NCBI GenBank assembly: GCA_016865505.2 | Contig: AP025252.1 | Span: 1,364,001 to 1,428,000, forward strand | Origin: Bryobacterales bacterium F-183 | GTDB taxonomy: Bacteria; Acidobacteriota; Terriglobia; Bryobacterales; Bryobacteraceae | Length of the DNA stretch: 64,000 nucleotides | Direction of reading: 5' to 3' | Shown here: positions 16,723 through 24,773 of the stretch, piece by piece | Numbering within the stretch: position 1 is the stretch's first letter | Layout: the number at the start of each line of letters is the position of its first letter | Position numbers and translations under genes: made by a program | Notes under the pieces: generated by a model | What the model saw: the letters and a program-made list of their open reading frames with translations, nothing else | What the model was told of the DNA's origin: nothing | Database searches by the model: none

Positions 16723-17027
16723 GTGTTCCAGTCGCACCCCGTGTTCCAGTCGGTGTTCCAGTCTCGTGTTCCAGTCTAAGTGCCCTGTTTTCACTGCGGT
16801 GTTCCAGTGTTCCAGTCATTTATCGCGCGCGCACGCGAGAGAGGAATTGAATGCATAGCTCCACCACCCGGGTCGACACACACAGTTCAAATCTTTATGG
16901 AAAGAGTACAGAACCCGCATGCGCGACTGGAACACTGGAACACGGGCCACAAAGTCTATTGCCATCACAGACTTCCGGTGTTCCAGTAAAGTCCGGCGCT
17001 GATTCTGAGAGTGGAACACTGGAACAC
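16723..17027. repeat. cluster of GTGTTCCAGT repeats, possible phage replication origin
   Basis: Ten exact copies of GTGTTCCAGT lie in 305 bases. Plus-strand copies start at 16723, 16741, 16753, 16766, 16799, 16807 and 16978; minus-strand copies (ACTGGAACAC) start at 16926, 16934 and 17018; a one-mismatch minus copy starts at 17010. Two pairs overlap by 2 bases, giving an 8-bp step. Clustered short repeats directly after a primase-helicase gene are what an iteron origin looks like. A multi-site operator is the alternative. No convincing gene occupies 16719-17042. Confidence 0.65.
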
Positions 17028-17042
17028 CAATCGCAGGTTGAG

Positions 17043-17651
17043 ATGTTCGTATCGACCTGCCTGCGAACGTGGACCACCGACCGGCCAAGTATCTTCGCGC
17101 GTGATGTTCAGATCAACGACACCGCTTACCGACGGCTCGACCCCGAGTATTTCGCCTGGCTCCGCTCGAAGATGACAATGGCGAAACTGGCAACCAATGC
17201 CGGCAAGATCAGCCGCGAAGAGTTCGATACGCTCCGGGAGAAGTTCAACGTCATTCAGGATTGGGCCATCCATCGATTCGGCGAGCCCGCATTGCTGGAA
17301 GCTGTCCGCAGTCTCGACACCCGAACCTACGAGCCGCCTGTCGCCGAACCGGATTCTCCTCCGCAGCCGAGCCGACCCGCAGAGGCAGTCAAGGACTCCG
17401 TTCTGGGGAAGGTCGATGCGATTCGAGAGCGAGCAGTGAGTCTGGGATGGACCACGGACCAACTCTACGCCACAGGCCCGTCCGGCAGGTTTGGCGTCTC
17501 TCACGACCGGGCCTTGGTTTGCTACCTGAAACCTCACGACGAGATTGGTGAGGTTACGCGCCAGTCGATCGAGATCATCCTGCCCAATGGTGTGCAGCAG
17601 CGGTTCTACAACATGCTCGTCGAGCAGCCATGGATTGCACGCCTCCGTTGA
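17043..17651 (+). CDS. hypothetical phage protein downstream of the iteron cluster
   Basis: I take the ATG at 17043 (202 residues) because the frame upstream to 16851 runs through the repeats and reads as repeat translation (GTLEH twice). It has a helical N-terminal half (YFAWLRSKMTMAKLATNAGK, EEFDTLREKFNVIQDWAIHRFG), a Pro-rich linker at about 105-120, and a C-terminal part with IRERAVSLGWTTDQLY, a hydrophobic-charged pattern. No family is recognised. The position by the putative origin could suit an origin-binding or regulatory protein, but no DNA-binding motif is clear. Confidence 0.6.
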   Translation: MFVSTCLRTWTTDRPSIFARDVQINDTAYRRLDPEYFAWLRSKMTMAKLATNAGKISREEFDTLREKFNVIQDWAIHRFGEPALLEAVRSLDTRTYEPPVAEPDSPPQPSRPAEAVKDSVLGKVDAIRERAVSLGWTTDQLYATGPSGRFGVSHDRALVCYLKPHDEIGEVTRQSIEIILPNGVQQRFYNMLVEQPWIARLR

Positions 17652-17819
17652 TTCCTGAGTAGACAGTTTGCCGATCGCGTGAGTATCTATTGTCAGGGGC
17701 TCGGTTCGACAGGCCGGCGCAAAGCGCACCCTCCGGAAGAATCTCCTACAACGGATACCGAGAGACGGGACTCTCGCCAATCTCCTTCCCTGTGCTGTCG
17801 TTACCCGAAGTGTGCCTCG

Positions 17820-18155
17820 ATGAAGCCTGACCAGAAGATCCCCTACTATGCGCCGGATGGGCGGTCGCTTGGATTCCGTACCGCCGAAGCCGCCAAGCGG
17901 TTGATCGACGGCGGATTCGTGAAGCCCTCGTACGGGCGTAAGGGACACTTGAAGGCTATCTGGTTACGCCGCGACGACGGCACGAGTCCGGTTGAGGCGC
18001 GCATGAAGCTCGGCACACGCTACAGCTTCATCGAAACGCTGGAGAACGGTCGCTGCTGGAGGCTTCGAAAGCTCCGGTTGCGCGACGAGGACGGCGTCGA
18101 GTTCAACATCGAGCCGGCGTTCTTCTCGATGGTCCAGGGATGCGGAGCCCGATGA
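17820..18155 (+). CDS. small hypothetical phage protein
   Basis: I take the ATG at 17820 (111 residues); a GTG frame reaching back to 17679 is Arg/Ser/Pro-rich and unlike a protein. The middle reads YYAPDGRSLGFRTAEAAKRL then GHLKAIWLRRDDG, resembling the short DNA-binding or structural 'GRSLGFR' proteins seen in phages, but I cannot name a family. The stop overlaps the next small gene (ATGA). Confidence 0.55.
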   Translation: MKPDQKIPYYAPDGRSLGFRTAEAAKRLIDGGFVKPSYGRKGHLKAIWLRRDDGTSPVEARMKLGTRYSFIETLENGRCWRLRKLRLRDEDGVEFNIEPAFFSMVQGCGAR

Positions 18156-18265
18156 CGAGCCGCAAGCCCAAACAAGGTGGACGCTTCATTGCCTGGATGC
18201 GCGGTGCGTTCACGAGCCGGTCGGCGAGTCGGCCCAAGCAGAGGCCGCGCCGTAAGGCACGTTGA
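18152..18265 (+). CDS. small basic peptide, hypothetical
   Basis: A 37-residue frame starts at the ATG that overlaps the previous stop. It is very basic (12 Arg/Lys, ending RPRRKAR) with a short amphipathic stretch GRFIAWMRGAF. The coupling to the previous gene argues that it is translated; its size leaves the call weak. Nucleic-acid or membrane binding are both possible. Confidence 0.4.
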   Translation: MTSRKPKQGGRFIAWMRGAFTSRSASRPKQRPRRKAR

Positions 18266-18346
18266 GGTCCATTGGGTCCTCGGAAGAGGCTCTGGGCGGC
18301 GGGTGTTCCGATTGCACGCTGAGGCTAGCCAACAGTTCAGAAAAGC

Positions 18347-18373
18347 GGTTGACAAAGGTTGACAAGGTTGACA
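18347..18373 (+). promoter_or_regulatory. three direct repeats of GGTTGACA (tandem -35-like elements)
   Basis: GGTTGACA occurs at 18347, 18357 and 18366, that is at 10- and 9-base steps, each holding a consensus -35 hexamer TTGACA. The next gene starts at 18458. No strong -10 hexamer sits 16-18 bases after any copy, so a different sigma factor or an activator site is possible. Confidence 0.5.
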
Positions 18374-18457
18374 CGAGGAGCCGCCCCGCAATCATGTTAG
18401 ACACCAAATGGCGCTCATTATCACTTTCTAATCCATCCTTCGAAGGAGTAATCACAC

Positions 18458-18916
18458 ATGCCCGAAGTTGCTACCCCGAACCAGGCCGAGCGGGAGTTCG
18501 AAACCGCCTCGGACGAGTTCTTTAAGAACCAGAGCCAGGTCAACGCCGGTTACGGCAATGTCCTGTTCGCCAACATCAAGCGGACGTACGACGAGTACCA
18601 GCAGGAATCGCTGGAGTCGATCAAGCGCAACCGCACCATCGTGGACAAGCTGGTCTCCGACGCGCAGCAGTTCGACAACCAGCGTCAGGTGATCGCCAAC
18701 CAGGCGCTGCAGAACGCCGTCGAGACCTCCAACATGGTGGCCAAGCAGGCCGTGCGCCACTCGGACATCGCAATCGACAACCAGTGGAACCCGGTCCAGC
18801 AGGGCGCGGCCGACACGATGCTCGCGCGAACGATGACCATCGACGACGCGAGCCTCAAGGCGATCGGCTCGGTGGTCGCCGCGGCTGTGGCCGAAGCGCT
18901 GTCCAATCGCAAGTAG
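18458..18916 (+). CDS. hypothetical coiled-coil phage protein
   Basis: This 152-residue protein has a good ribosome site (GAAGGAG, 9 bases before ATG 18458) and begins its own transcription unit after the TTGACA repeats. Almost the whole length is predicted helical and polar: EYQQESLESIKRNRTIVDKL, AQQFDNQRQVIANQALQNAV, and a hydrophobic helix near the end (AIGSVVAAAVAEAL). It looks like a small structural or membrane-associated oligomer. A GC-rich hairpin at 18938 follows it. Confidence 0.65.
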   Translation: MPEVATPNQAEREFETASDEFFKNQSQVNAGYGNVLFANIKRTYDEYQQESLESIKRNRTIVDKLVSDAQQFDNQRQVIANQALQNAVETSNMVAKQAVRHSDIAIDNQWNPVQQGAADTMLARTMTIDDASLKAIGSVVAAAVAEALSNRK

Positions 18917-18937
18917 TCCTTCTCTCCCGCCGCCAGA

Positions 18938-18974
18938 GAGGGGCGGTCCTGATTCCTCCGCAGGGCCGCCCCTC
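18938..18974 (+). terminator. GC-rich stem-loop after the coiled-coil gene
   Basis: GAGGGGCGG at 18938-18946 pairs with CCGCCCCTC at 18966-18974, and the stem can extend by three more pairs, one of them G-T. There is no clear T-run, so termination may be partial. It sits between the stop at 18916 and the ATG at 18994. Confidence 0.55.
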
Positions 18975-18993
18975 GCCCTTCTGAGATTCACCC

Positions 18994-19356
18994 ATGGCTG
19001 ACACAAGCCGCTTTGCCGTCGAAGCCCGCTCGCTCGGGAAGGTCGCCGTCTCCGTTCCCGGCACGCCGGTGCGGTTGACGGTTGACGAGAATCTGCGCGC
19101 CGTGCGGATGCGCTTTGCTCCGTTGATCGGAGAGACCGGGCGCATGTTCCTGGGCGTGGCGGGGATGAACAAAGGAACCGGCGCGGGCGTGATCAAGGAG
19201 TTCTGGCCTACTGGCGTCGGTGGTGGAGTGGCCGACGAGTTGGTCCTCGAATCGGCGCGCGGGCTTCGACCCGCGGATTATTGGATCGACGCCAACGTCG
19301 CCGGCGAGGGGCTGCTCATTGCCTACTGGGTCCCGACACCATATTGGGCGCCGTAA
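18994..19356 (+). CDS. hypothetical phage protein
   Basis: This 120-residue protein is rich in beta-strand patterns (KVAVSVPGTPVRLTVDEN, ELVLESARGLRPADYWIDAN, GLLIAYWVP) and in Gly/Val, suggesting a small beta-sandwich. It lies just before a small hydrophobic protein and the methyltransferase. A virion decoration or accessory role is possible; nothing in the sequence names it. Confidence 0.55.
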   Translation: MADTSRFAVEARSLGKVAVSVPGTPVRLTVDENLRAVRMRFAPLIGETGRMFLGVAGMNKGTGAGVIKEFWPTGVGGGVADELVLESARGLRPADYWIDANVAGEGLLIAYWVPTPYWAP

Positions 19357-19360
19357 TCCC

Positions 19361-19630
19361 ATGCTGCGCGAACTGCGGATCTGGCTGCGGCTGAGGCCGA
19401 TCATGAACAGGTTTCAGGAGTTGACCAAGATGAAGTTCTCTGTGAATGTTCTCATCCAGATGCTCGCCCTCGCGGCGCAGGGGTTGAACGCGACCGTGGA
19501 ACTGCTGCCCGGGCGCGGGAAGTTCTGGGCGATGGTCGGGCTGTCGGCGGTGCAAGGCGTGACGGCCGTGCTGGCCCACTTCGCGAATCCCGACGGCACG
19601 CCGGCGCAGGTTGCCTACCTCAACAAGTGA
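19361..19630 (+). CDS. small hydrophobic phage protein
   Basis: This 89-residue protein is read from the ATG at 19361, 4 bases after the previous stop; a longer frame to 19220 lies wholly in the upstream gene. It has a basic amphipathic start (MLRELRIWLRLRP) and two mildly hydrophobic helices (VNVLIQMLALAAQGLNATVEL and FWAMVGLSAVQGVTAVLAHF). Such a pattern could fit a holin, but the helices are short for that. The stop overlaps the methyltransferase start (GTGA). Confidence 0.5.
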   Translation: MLRELRIWLRLRPIMNRFQELTKMKFSVNVLIQMLALAAQGLNATVELLPGRGKFWAMVGLSAVQGVTAVLAHFANPDGTPAQVAYLNK

Positions 19631-20886
19631 ACACCGATCTCCAAATCGAGCGCTGGTCCGTCGATCGGCTGATTCCATATGCGAGGAATGCGCGCACGCA
19701 CAGTCCGGAGCAGGTCGTGCAGATTGCTGCGTCGATCGCGGAGTTCGGCTGGACGAATCCGATCCTCGTCGGTGCCGATGGTGTCGTGATCGCCGGCCAC
19801 GCCCGGCTGCTGGCCGCGCGGAAGCTCGGGACCTCCGATGTTCCGGTCATCGTTCTCGACCATCTCAGCGACTCGCAAAGGCGCGCTCTGGTCATTGCTG
19901 ACAACCGCCTCGCGCTGAACGCAGGTTGGGATGAGGAGATGCTGCGCGTCGAACTCGAGGCGCTGCGCGAGGACGAGTTCAACCTGGATCTGCTGGGCTT
20001 CGGCGTCGACGAGATGGATGCACTGCTCGCGGAACCTGAAGCCGAGGTCGCCGGCAATACGGACGAAGATGCGGTCCCGGAGACGCCCGAAACAACGGTT
20101 ACGGTGGCTGGCGATGTCTGGTTGCTGGGCGATCACAGGCTACTGTGCGGCGACGCCACGCAGATCGATGCCGTGGAGAAGGTGCTAGCCGGAGGACTCG
20201 CGGACATGGTCTTCACCGATCCGCCCTACAACGTGAACTACGGGGCGACGATGAAAGATAAGCTCCGGGGCAAGAAGAGGAAAATCGCCAATGACAACCT
20301 CGGCGATGGCTTCGAACAGTTCCTCCGCGATGCGTGTACGAACATCCTGACGGTCACCAAGGGCGCGGTCTACATCTGCATGTCCTCGTCCGAACTGCAC
20401 ACGCTGCAGAAGGCGTTCCGTGAGGCGGGTGGCCACTGGTCGACGTTCGTCATCTGGGCCAAGAACACCTTCACCATGGGCCGCTCCGATTACCAGCGGC
20501 AGTACGAGCCGATCCTCTATGGGTGGAAGGAGGGCTCGGACCACTTCTGGTGCGGCGCCCGTGATCAGGGCGATGTCTGGTTTGTAAAGAAGCCGGTGTC
20601 CAACGATCTGCATCCGACGATGAAGCCGGTCGAACTGGTCGAGCGTGCGATCCGGAACAGCAGCAAGAGCCGGGACACCGTGCTCGATCCGTTTGGCGGT
20701 TCTGGATCAACGCTCATCGCCTGCGAGAAGGCGGGCCGCCAGGCGCGACTGATCGAACTGGAGCCTAAGTATTGCGACGTGATGGTCCACCGCTACCAGG
20801 AGTTCAGCGGGAAGGAAGCCAAGCTCGAAGCGGACGGCCGGCGGTTCGCGGACTTGGCCGCCGAGCGCCTGGGAGTGGCGGCATGA
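19627..20886 (+). CDS. ParB-like domain fused to DNA (N4-cytosine or N6-adenine) methyltransferase
   Basis: This 419-residue protein starts with a GTG coupled to the previous gene. Residues about 5-110 are a ParB/Srx-type domain (LIPYARNARTHS, GWTNPILVGADGVVIAGHAR, with the GHAR loop). The rest is a methyltransferase: DPPYNVNYG near 198 (catalytic motif IV) and later DPFGGSGSTLIACEK near 358 (AdoMet motif I), the order of the beta class. DPPY fits amino methylation of adenine or cytosine. ParB-MTase fusions are common in prophages and usually lack a partner nuclease; they may protect phage DNA or alter gene expression. No restriction gene is next to it. Confidence 0.9.
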   Translation: MNTDLQIERWSVDRLIPYARNARTHSPEQVVQIAASIAEFGWTNPILVGADGVVIAGHARLLAARKLGTSDVPVIVLDHLSDSQRRALVIADNRLALNAGWDEEMLRVELEALREDEFNLDLLGFGVDEMDALLAEPEAEVAGNTDEDAVPETPETTVTVAGDVWLLGDHRLLCGDATQIDAVEKVLAGGLADMVFTDPPYNVNYGATMKDKLRGKKRKIANDNLGDGFEQFLRDACTNILTVTKGAVYICMSSSELHTLQKAFREAGGHWSTFVIWAKNTFTMGRSDYQRQYEPILYGWKEGSDHFWCGARDQGDVWFVKKPVSNDLHPTMKPVELVERAIRNSSKSRDTVLDPFGGSGSTLIACEKAGRQARLIELEPKYCDVMVHRYQEFSGKEAKLEADGRRFADLAAERLGVAA

Positions 20887-21045
20887 ATCGACCGTTGCCG
20901 CCGGGAGATTGCGGCCATCGAGGCGGAGATCCGGGCCGGGAATCCGGATCTGCAAGGCCTCTGCTTGAGTTTGTCGGACTGGTCGGCTGAACTGCGCATC
21001 CTGGAACGATTAGTGTGGAAAACCACATTCTTCTTCAAGTCGTGA
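20883..21045 (+). pseudogene. frame-disrupted small gene after the methyltransferase
   Basis: An ATG at 20883 overlaps the methyltransferase stop, but its frame ends after 35 unconvincing residues. A neighbouring frame reads as a plausible protein (RREIAAIEAEIRAGNPDL, then GLCLSLSDWSAELRILE, ending at 21045) without a start codon of its own. Removing one C near 20896-20902 joins the two into about 53 residues. A true mutation, a sequencing error or frameshifting could explain it. Confidence 0.5.
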
Positions 21046-21293
21046 TTCCGGCAATCGGGCTTGTCTCCGGGCTGATCGCGACCTACGTGAGCCTTCAGAA
21101 CCGGGCACTGCTGGCCGAGGTCCGCAGGGAACTGGCCGAGTTGGAAAACAGGATTATCTTGCGGATCAACGGGACATATGTGAGAGCCTCCGAATGCCGC
21201 CTTCGCGAGGATCTGGTCCACGCACGGCTCAACACATTCGTAGAGGAGATCCGGAACAGAGAAACCGCCGACCGTGAGATCGGCGGTGTGTGA
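21015..21293 (+). CDS. small single-pass membrane protein with coiled coil
   Basis: This 92-residue protein begins at a GTG at 21015, overlapping the disrupted gene. A membrane segment at about 6-27 (LLQVVIPAIGLVSGLIATYV) is followed by a heptad-like helix (LLAEVRRELAELENRIIL) and a charged tail. The topology resembles phage spanins or holin-associated proteins, and no other lysis gene has been found between replication and packaging, but this is only inference from topology. Confidence 0.55.
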   Translation: MENHILLQVVIPAIGLVSGLIATYVSLQNRALLAEVRRELAELENRIILRINGTYVRASECRLREDLVHARLNTFVEEIRNRETADREIGGV

Positions 21294-21308
21294 GGAAGGA
21301 TGTTGCTG

Positions 21309-21878
21309 TTACGCCTTGATCCGGTAGGCGCGGGCGCCCTCGGGCGTCTTGAGGGACTCGACGGCCAGCCCCATCTTCTTGGTGAGCGCGCCGGAGATGA
21401 AACCCCGGACGCTGTGGGCCTGCCAGCAAGTCGCCGTCATGATGTCGGCGAGCGTGGCGCCTTCCGGGCGGCGGAGCATGTCGAGGACGATGGCCTTCTT
21501 GCTGCCCTCGCGCGCGGGTTTCGCGCCGTCGGTCGGGGGCGTGTCCTTGGGCGCCTTGGCCTTCTTCGGTGCGGCTTCGGCGGCGTGTTGCGCCGGGGTG
21601 GGTGTCAGAGCTTGGATAGCGCGCCAGATCCGGCCAACCGCCGTCTTGCGGTCCGTGAACTTCTTGACCGGCTTCAGGTCGCCGAAGGGCGGGACGCCGG
21701 CAAAGCTGTTCCAGGTTTCGACGAAGCGGCCGATCGGCCACTGGCTGGTGAGTTTGGCGAGTTCCTTCTCGGTGGCAAAGGTGCCTTCCGTAGATCCGAC
21801 GCGGTAGTTCAGCGCGTCCTCGAGGGCGGCAAACGCCGTGATGTTGTTGTCGGTGTCGATTACGAACGTGGTGTTCAT
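21309..21878 (-). CDS. DUF3489 domain protein
   Basis: This 189-residue protein has an N-terminal segment (NTTFVIDTDNNITAF, ATEKELAKLTSQWPIGRFVE) and a Pro/Ala/Lys linker at about 95-130. The C-terminal DUF3489 domain carries GSKKAIVLDMLRRPEGATL, then TATCWQAHSVRGFISGALTK and GARAYRIKA. DUF3489 is a winged-helix-like domain of unknown role, often found in genomes and prophages that also have DUF2924 and large serine recombinases, as here at 1-1975. It is the last gene of a leftward three-gene cluster that interrupts the rightward phage genes. Confidence 0.82.
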   Translation of the reverse strand: MNTTFVIDTDNNITAFAALEDALNYRVGSTEGTFATEKELAKLTSQWPIGRFVETWNSFAGVPPFGDLKPVKKFTDRKTAVGRIWRAIQALTPTPAQHAAEAAPKKAKAPKDTPPTDGAKPAREGSKKAIVLDMLRRPEGATLADIMTATCWQAHSVRGFISGALTKKMGLAVESLKTPEGARAYRIKA

Positions 21879-21893
21879 GGGTGAGTCTCCTGT

Positions 21894-22121
21894 CTATCGG
21901 GTCATGCCGGCGATCTTGTCGTCCGGGGTGATGCTGAGGTTCTTGAGATAGCCGCTGGCGAGGCGTGCCCAGCCAAACGGCGTCGAGATTTCGTGGCGAG
22001 CGGCAATGCGGCTCAACTTGATGCGGTGCGGGCCGTTGTCGAACTCCTTCTTGAGGTGGCCCCAGCGGTCGAGCTTCCAGCCGTTCCGCGTGGCCCAGGT
22101 GATCAGTTCGTCGCGGGTCAT
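21894..22121 (-). CDS. small hypothetical protein upstream of DUF3489 gene
   Basis: This 75-residue protein (TRDELITWATRNGWKLDRWG, then KKEFDNGPHRIKLSRIAARH) is basic and has the look of a short toxin- or DNA-binding-like alpha-beta fold. It has no named family that I can recall. It is 15 bases from the DUF3489 gene and 2 bases from the upstream gene, so all three are probably one transcript. Confidence 0.6.
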   Translation of the reverse strand: MTRDELITWATRNGWKLDRWGHLKKEFDNGPHRIKLSRIAARHEISTPFGWARLASGYLKNLSITPDDKIAGMTR

Positions 22122-22123
22122 GC

Positions 22124-22387
22124 TCAGTACTCCAGTCCTTTGGCGTCGACCGCGCTGCGATCGCCAAGGTCGGCGAGGACGTAGGCGAGCTGCTCGGTGA
22201 TCCGGCCGAGGTCACCCGGGTAACCCCAGTTGGCGGGCTCGGCGGCCTGCTCTTTCTGGTGGGCAGCAAGGCGGCTGGCGATGCGATTCAGCAGGTCCTG
22301 CGCTTCCGCGTGGCGTTCGGCGTAGCAGGCTGCGGCGGTCTGTTTGTTGGCTTGTGATTTGGTGTTCCTCATCGCGAACCCATTCAT
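22124..22387 (-). CDS. small hypothetical helical protein, first gene of DUF3489 cluster
   Basis: This protein is read from the ATG at 22387 (87 residues); the ATG at 22372 is the alternative, and upstream sequence in the same frame looks non-coding. Its composition is helical and polar (ERHAEAQDLLNRIASRLAAH, LGRITEQLAYVLADLGD). It faces the terminase gene across a 75-bp divergent promoter region. The function is unknown. Confidence 0.55.
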   Translation of the reverse strand: MNGFAMRNTKSQANKQTAAACYAERHAEAQDLLNRIASRLAAHQKEQAAEPANWGYPGDLGRITEQLAYVLADLGDRSAVDAKGLEY

Positions 22388-22462
22388 CACTTCGTTCCGC
22401 CGAACAAGCAAGCAGAATCGAACAACTGAATCTCTCGACGTTTCAAACAGATCGGGGCACAA

Positions 22463-22951
22463 ATGTCGGATCGGCTGATGACACAGGCGGAGTACGCGCG
22501 GCACCGGGGCAAGAGCCGCCAGTACATCAGCCGCCTGGCCAAGGCTGGCGTGCTGGTGATGCGGGCCGGCAAGGTGGATGTCGCCTCATCCGACGCGGTA
22601 CTGGATGATCGCCCGGAGCCGGTTTCGGAGCGCGTAACCTCAAGCCCGCCCGAGGTTGCGCCAGCCGGAACGACCTTCGCGCAGGCCAAGACCGCCGACA
22701 TGGTGTTCAAGGCCAAGCTGCGAAAGATGGAATACGACGTTCGGATGGGCAAGCTGGTCGAAGCGGAGCTGGTCAAGCAGCGCTGGTCGGCGGTTCTGCG
22801 GCTGATCGTGGACCGGATCCTGGCGTGGCCGAACCGGCTGGCGCCCGAAGTGGCCGCACTCACGGACGAACGCCAGGTGCGCGAAGCAATCCTGCGCGAA
22901 GCCCGCGCGTTGATCAACGATCTGCGGTCGGAAGTGCAGTATGCGCGTTGA
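22463..22951 (+). CDS. terminase small subunit (Nu1-like)
   Basis: This 162-residue protein starts the packaging operon. Residues 5-30 are a helix-turn-helix (TQAEYARHRGKSRQYISRLA), as in the DNA-binding part of lambda Nu1. The C-terminal helices (ILAWPNRLAPEVAAL, REAILREARALINDL) match the part that binds the large subunit. It would recognise the packaging site. It overlaps the large subunit gene by 11 bp. Confidence 0.82.
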   Translation: MSDRLMTQAEYARHRGKSRQYISRLAKAGVLVMRAGKVDVASSDAVLDDRPEPVSERVTSSPPEVAPAGTTFAQAKTADMVFKAKLRKMEYDVRMGKLVEAELVKQRWSAVLRLIVDRILAWPNRLAPEVAALTDERQVREAILREARALINDLRSEVQYAR

Positions 22952-24773
22952 AGAGATCCAGATTCTGGCGGCAGAGGTGCTAGCGCCGCCGCCCGATCTG
23001 TCGGTTTCCGAGTGGGCGGACCAGAACCGGCGGCTGTCGTCGGAATCCACGGCCGAGAAAGGCGAATGGCGGACCGATCGCGCGCCTTATCAGCGCGCGG
23101 TCATGGACGCGATGGGCCCGAACAGCCCCTTCGAGACGATCGTGATGATGTGGGCGGCGCAGTCAGGCAAGAGTTCGCTGCTCGAAAACTTCCTCGGCTA
23201 CGTGATCGAGTTGGATCCGGGCCCGGTGCTACTGGTCGAGCCGCGTGAGGTCGACGCCGAGGCGTTTTCCAAGGACCGGCTTGCCCCAATGCTCCGCGAT
23301 ACGCCGTCGTTGGGCGGCAAGGTGGCGGATGCGCGATCGCGGGATTCGAACAATACGATCCTGCACAAGAAGTTTCTGGGCGGCAGTATCACACTCGCGG
23401 CGGCCAACTCGCCGGCGGGCTTGGCCATGCGGTCGATTCGCTACTGCCTGCTCGACGAAGTGGACCGTTATCCGGCGAGCGCCGGCAGTGAAGGCGATCC
23501 GGTCAACCTCGCCATCACACGCACGGCGAACTTCTGGAATCGAAAGGTCGTGCTGTGCTCGACGCCCACCACCAAGGGCGCGTCGCGCATAGAGCATGCC
23601 TGGCTCAACTCGAACCAGCAGAGTTACTGGGTGCCCTGTCCGCACTGCGGCGACTTTCAGGTGCTGCGTTGGGAAAATCTGATCTGGCAGAAGGGCGATC
23701 CCGAACGGGCGCACTACCGTTGCGAGCACTGCTCGGGCGAGATCCACGACTGGCAGAAGCACCAGATGCTGAAGGCCGGTGAGTGGCGGGCAGCGCGGCC
23801 GGAGGTTACGGACGTAGCGGGCTTCTGGATCAACGGGCTGTACTCGCCGTGGCGCAAGTGGGGTGCGTTGGCAAAGAAGTTCCTGGTCGACAAGCAGTCG
23901 ATCGAGACGTTGCGGGAGTTCGTCAACACCGTGTTGGCCGAGCCGTGGGACGACGCCGCAGAAACGTCGGTTGATCAGGCCACTGTCATGGCCCGCCGTG
24001 AGCATTACCGCGCGGCGGTGCCGTTCGGCGCAGTGGTGTTGACGGTCGGGGTTGACGTCCAAAAGGACCGCCTCGAGATGGAACTCGTCGGGTGGGGCCG
24101 AGGCGAGGAGAGTTGGTCGATCGAATACCGAGTGCTGCCGGGTGATCCGTCCGGCGCGCTGGTTTGGCAGGAACTGGACACCTACCTCGAGCGCCGGTGG
24201 CCGCATGAGACCGGCATATCCCTGCCTGTCGCTGCATGCGCCATCGACGCAGGGTACGAGTCGCAGGCTGTTTACGAGTTCTGCCGGACGCGCTATCACC
24301 GGCGGATCTTTGCGGTGAAGGGCAAGGGCGGCCCGCTGCCCGTTTGGCAACGAAAGCCGACGTCGAAGAACATCCGCGGCGAGAAGCCCTGGATCGTCGG
24401 CACCGATACGGCCAAGGAGACGGTCTATGGCCGGCTGAAGAACCCGACGTCCGGAACGCCAGGATACTCGCACTTTCCGGCCGAGCGAACGGAGACGTAC
24501 TTCGAGCAGCTTCTGGGCGAAGTGCTGGTCACGACTTACGTGAAAGGCCAGCCGAAGCGGGAATGGCGGCCGAAGCCGGGCGTTCGGCAGGAAGCCTTGG
24601 ATGCGCGCGTTTATGCCTACGCCGCTCTGCGGGCGCTCATCTCGATGGGGCTATCGCTCGACAACGAAGCCGATCGGATCCTGGCCACTGGGCGTCCGCA
24701 GCCGGCGCCGGATGATGATCCGGACCGCGTGCGGTGGCTCGGGGACCGGAGAAAGAACTGGTTGTCGCGATGA
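22941..24773 (+). CDS. terminase large subunit (GpA family)
   Basis: This 610-residue protein matches lambda-type GpA. The ATPase half has MMWAAQSGKSSLLENFLGYV as Walker A (about residues 67-80) and LLDEVDRYP as Walker B near 170. A zinc-finger-like CPHCGDF and CEHCSG pair lies at about 235-265. The nuclease half has VGVDVQKDRLEMELVGWG (the first acidic metal ligand) and further acidic residues, for example AIDAGYES, before a C-terminal portal-binding tail. It moves DNA into proheads and cuts it. Its stop overlaps the next start. Confidence 0.93.
   Translation: MRVEEIQILAAEVLAPPPDLSVSEWADQNRRLSSESTAEKGEWRTDRAPYQRAVMDAMGPNSPFETIVMMWAAQSGKSSLLENFLGYVIELDPGPVLLVEPREVDAEAFSKDRLAPMLRDTPSLGGKVADARSRDSNNTILHKKFLGGSITLAAANSPAGLAMRSIRYCLLDEVDRYPASAGSEGDPVNLAITRTANFWNRKVVLCSTPTTKGASRIEHAWLNSNQQSYWVPCPHCGDFQVLRWENLIWQKGDPERAHYRCEHCSGEIHDWQKHQMLKAGEWRAARPEVTDVAGFWINGLYSPWRKWGALAKKFLVDKQSIETLREFVNTVLAEPWDDAAETSVDQATVMARREHYRAAVPFGAVVLTVGVDVQKDRLEMELVGWGRGEESWSIEYRVLPGDPSGALVWQELDTYLERRWPHETGISLPVAACAIDAGYESQAVYEFCRTRYHRRIFAVKGKGGPLPVWQRKPTSKNIRGEKPWIVGTDTAKETVYGRLKNPTSGTPGYSHFPAERTETYFEQLLGEVLVTTYVKGQPKREWRPKPGVRQEALDARVYAYAALRALISMGLSLDNEADRILATGRPQPAPDDDPDRVRWLGDRRKNWLSR

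Noticed and set aside
16723-17027. CRISPR array
   Set aside because: The repeats are only 10 bp, occur on both strands and some overlap, so there are no regular spacers and no cas genes near.
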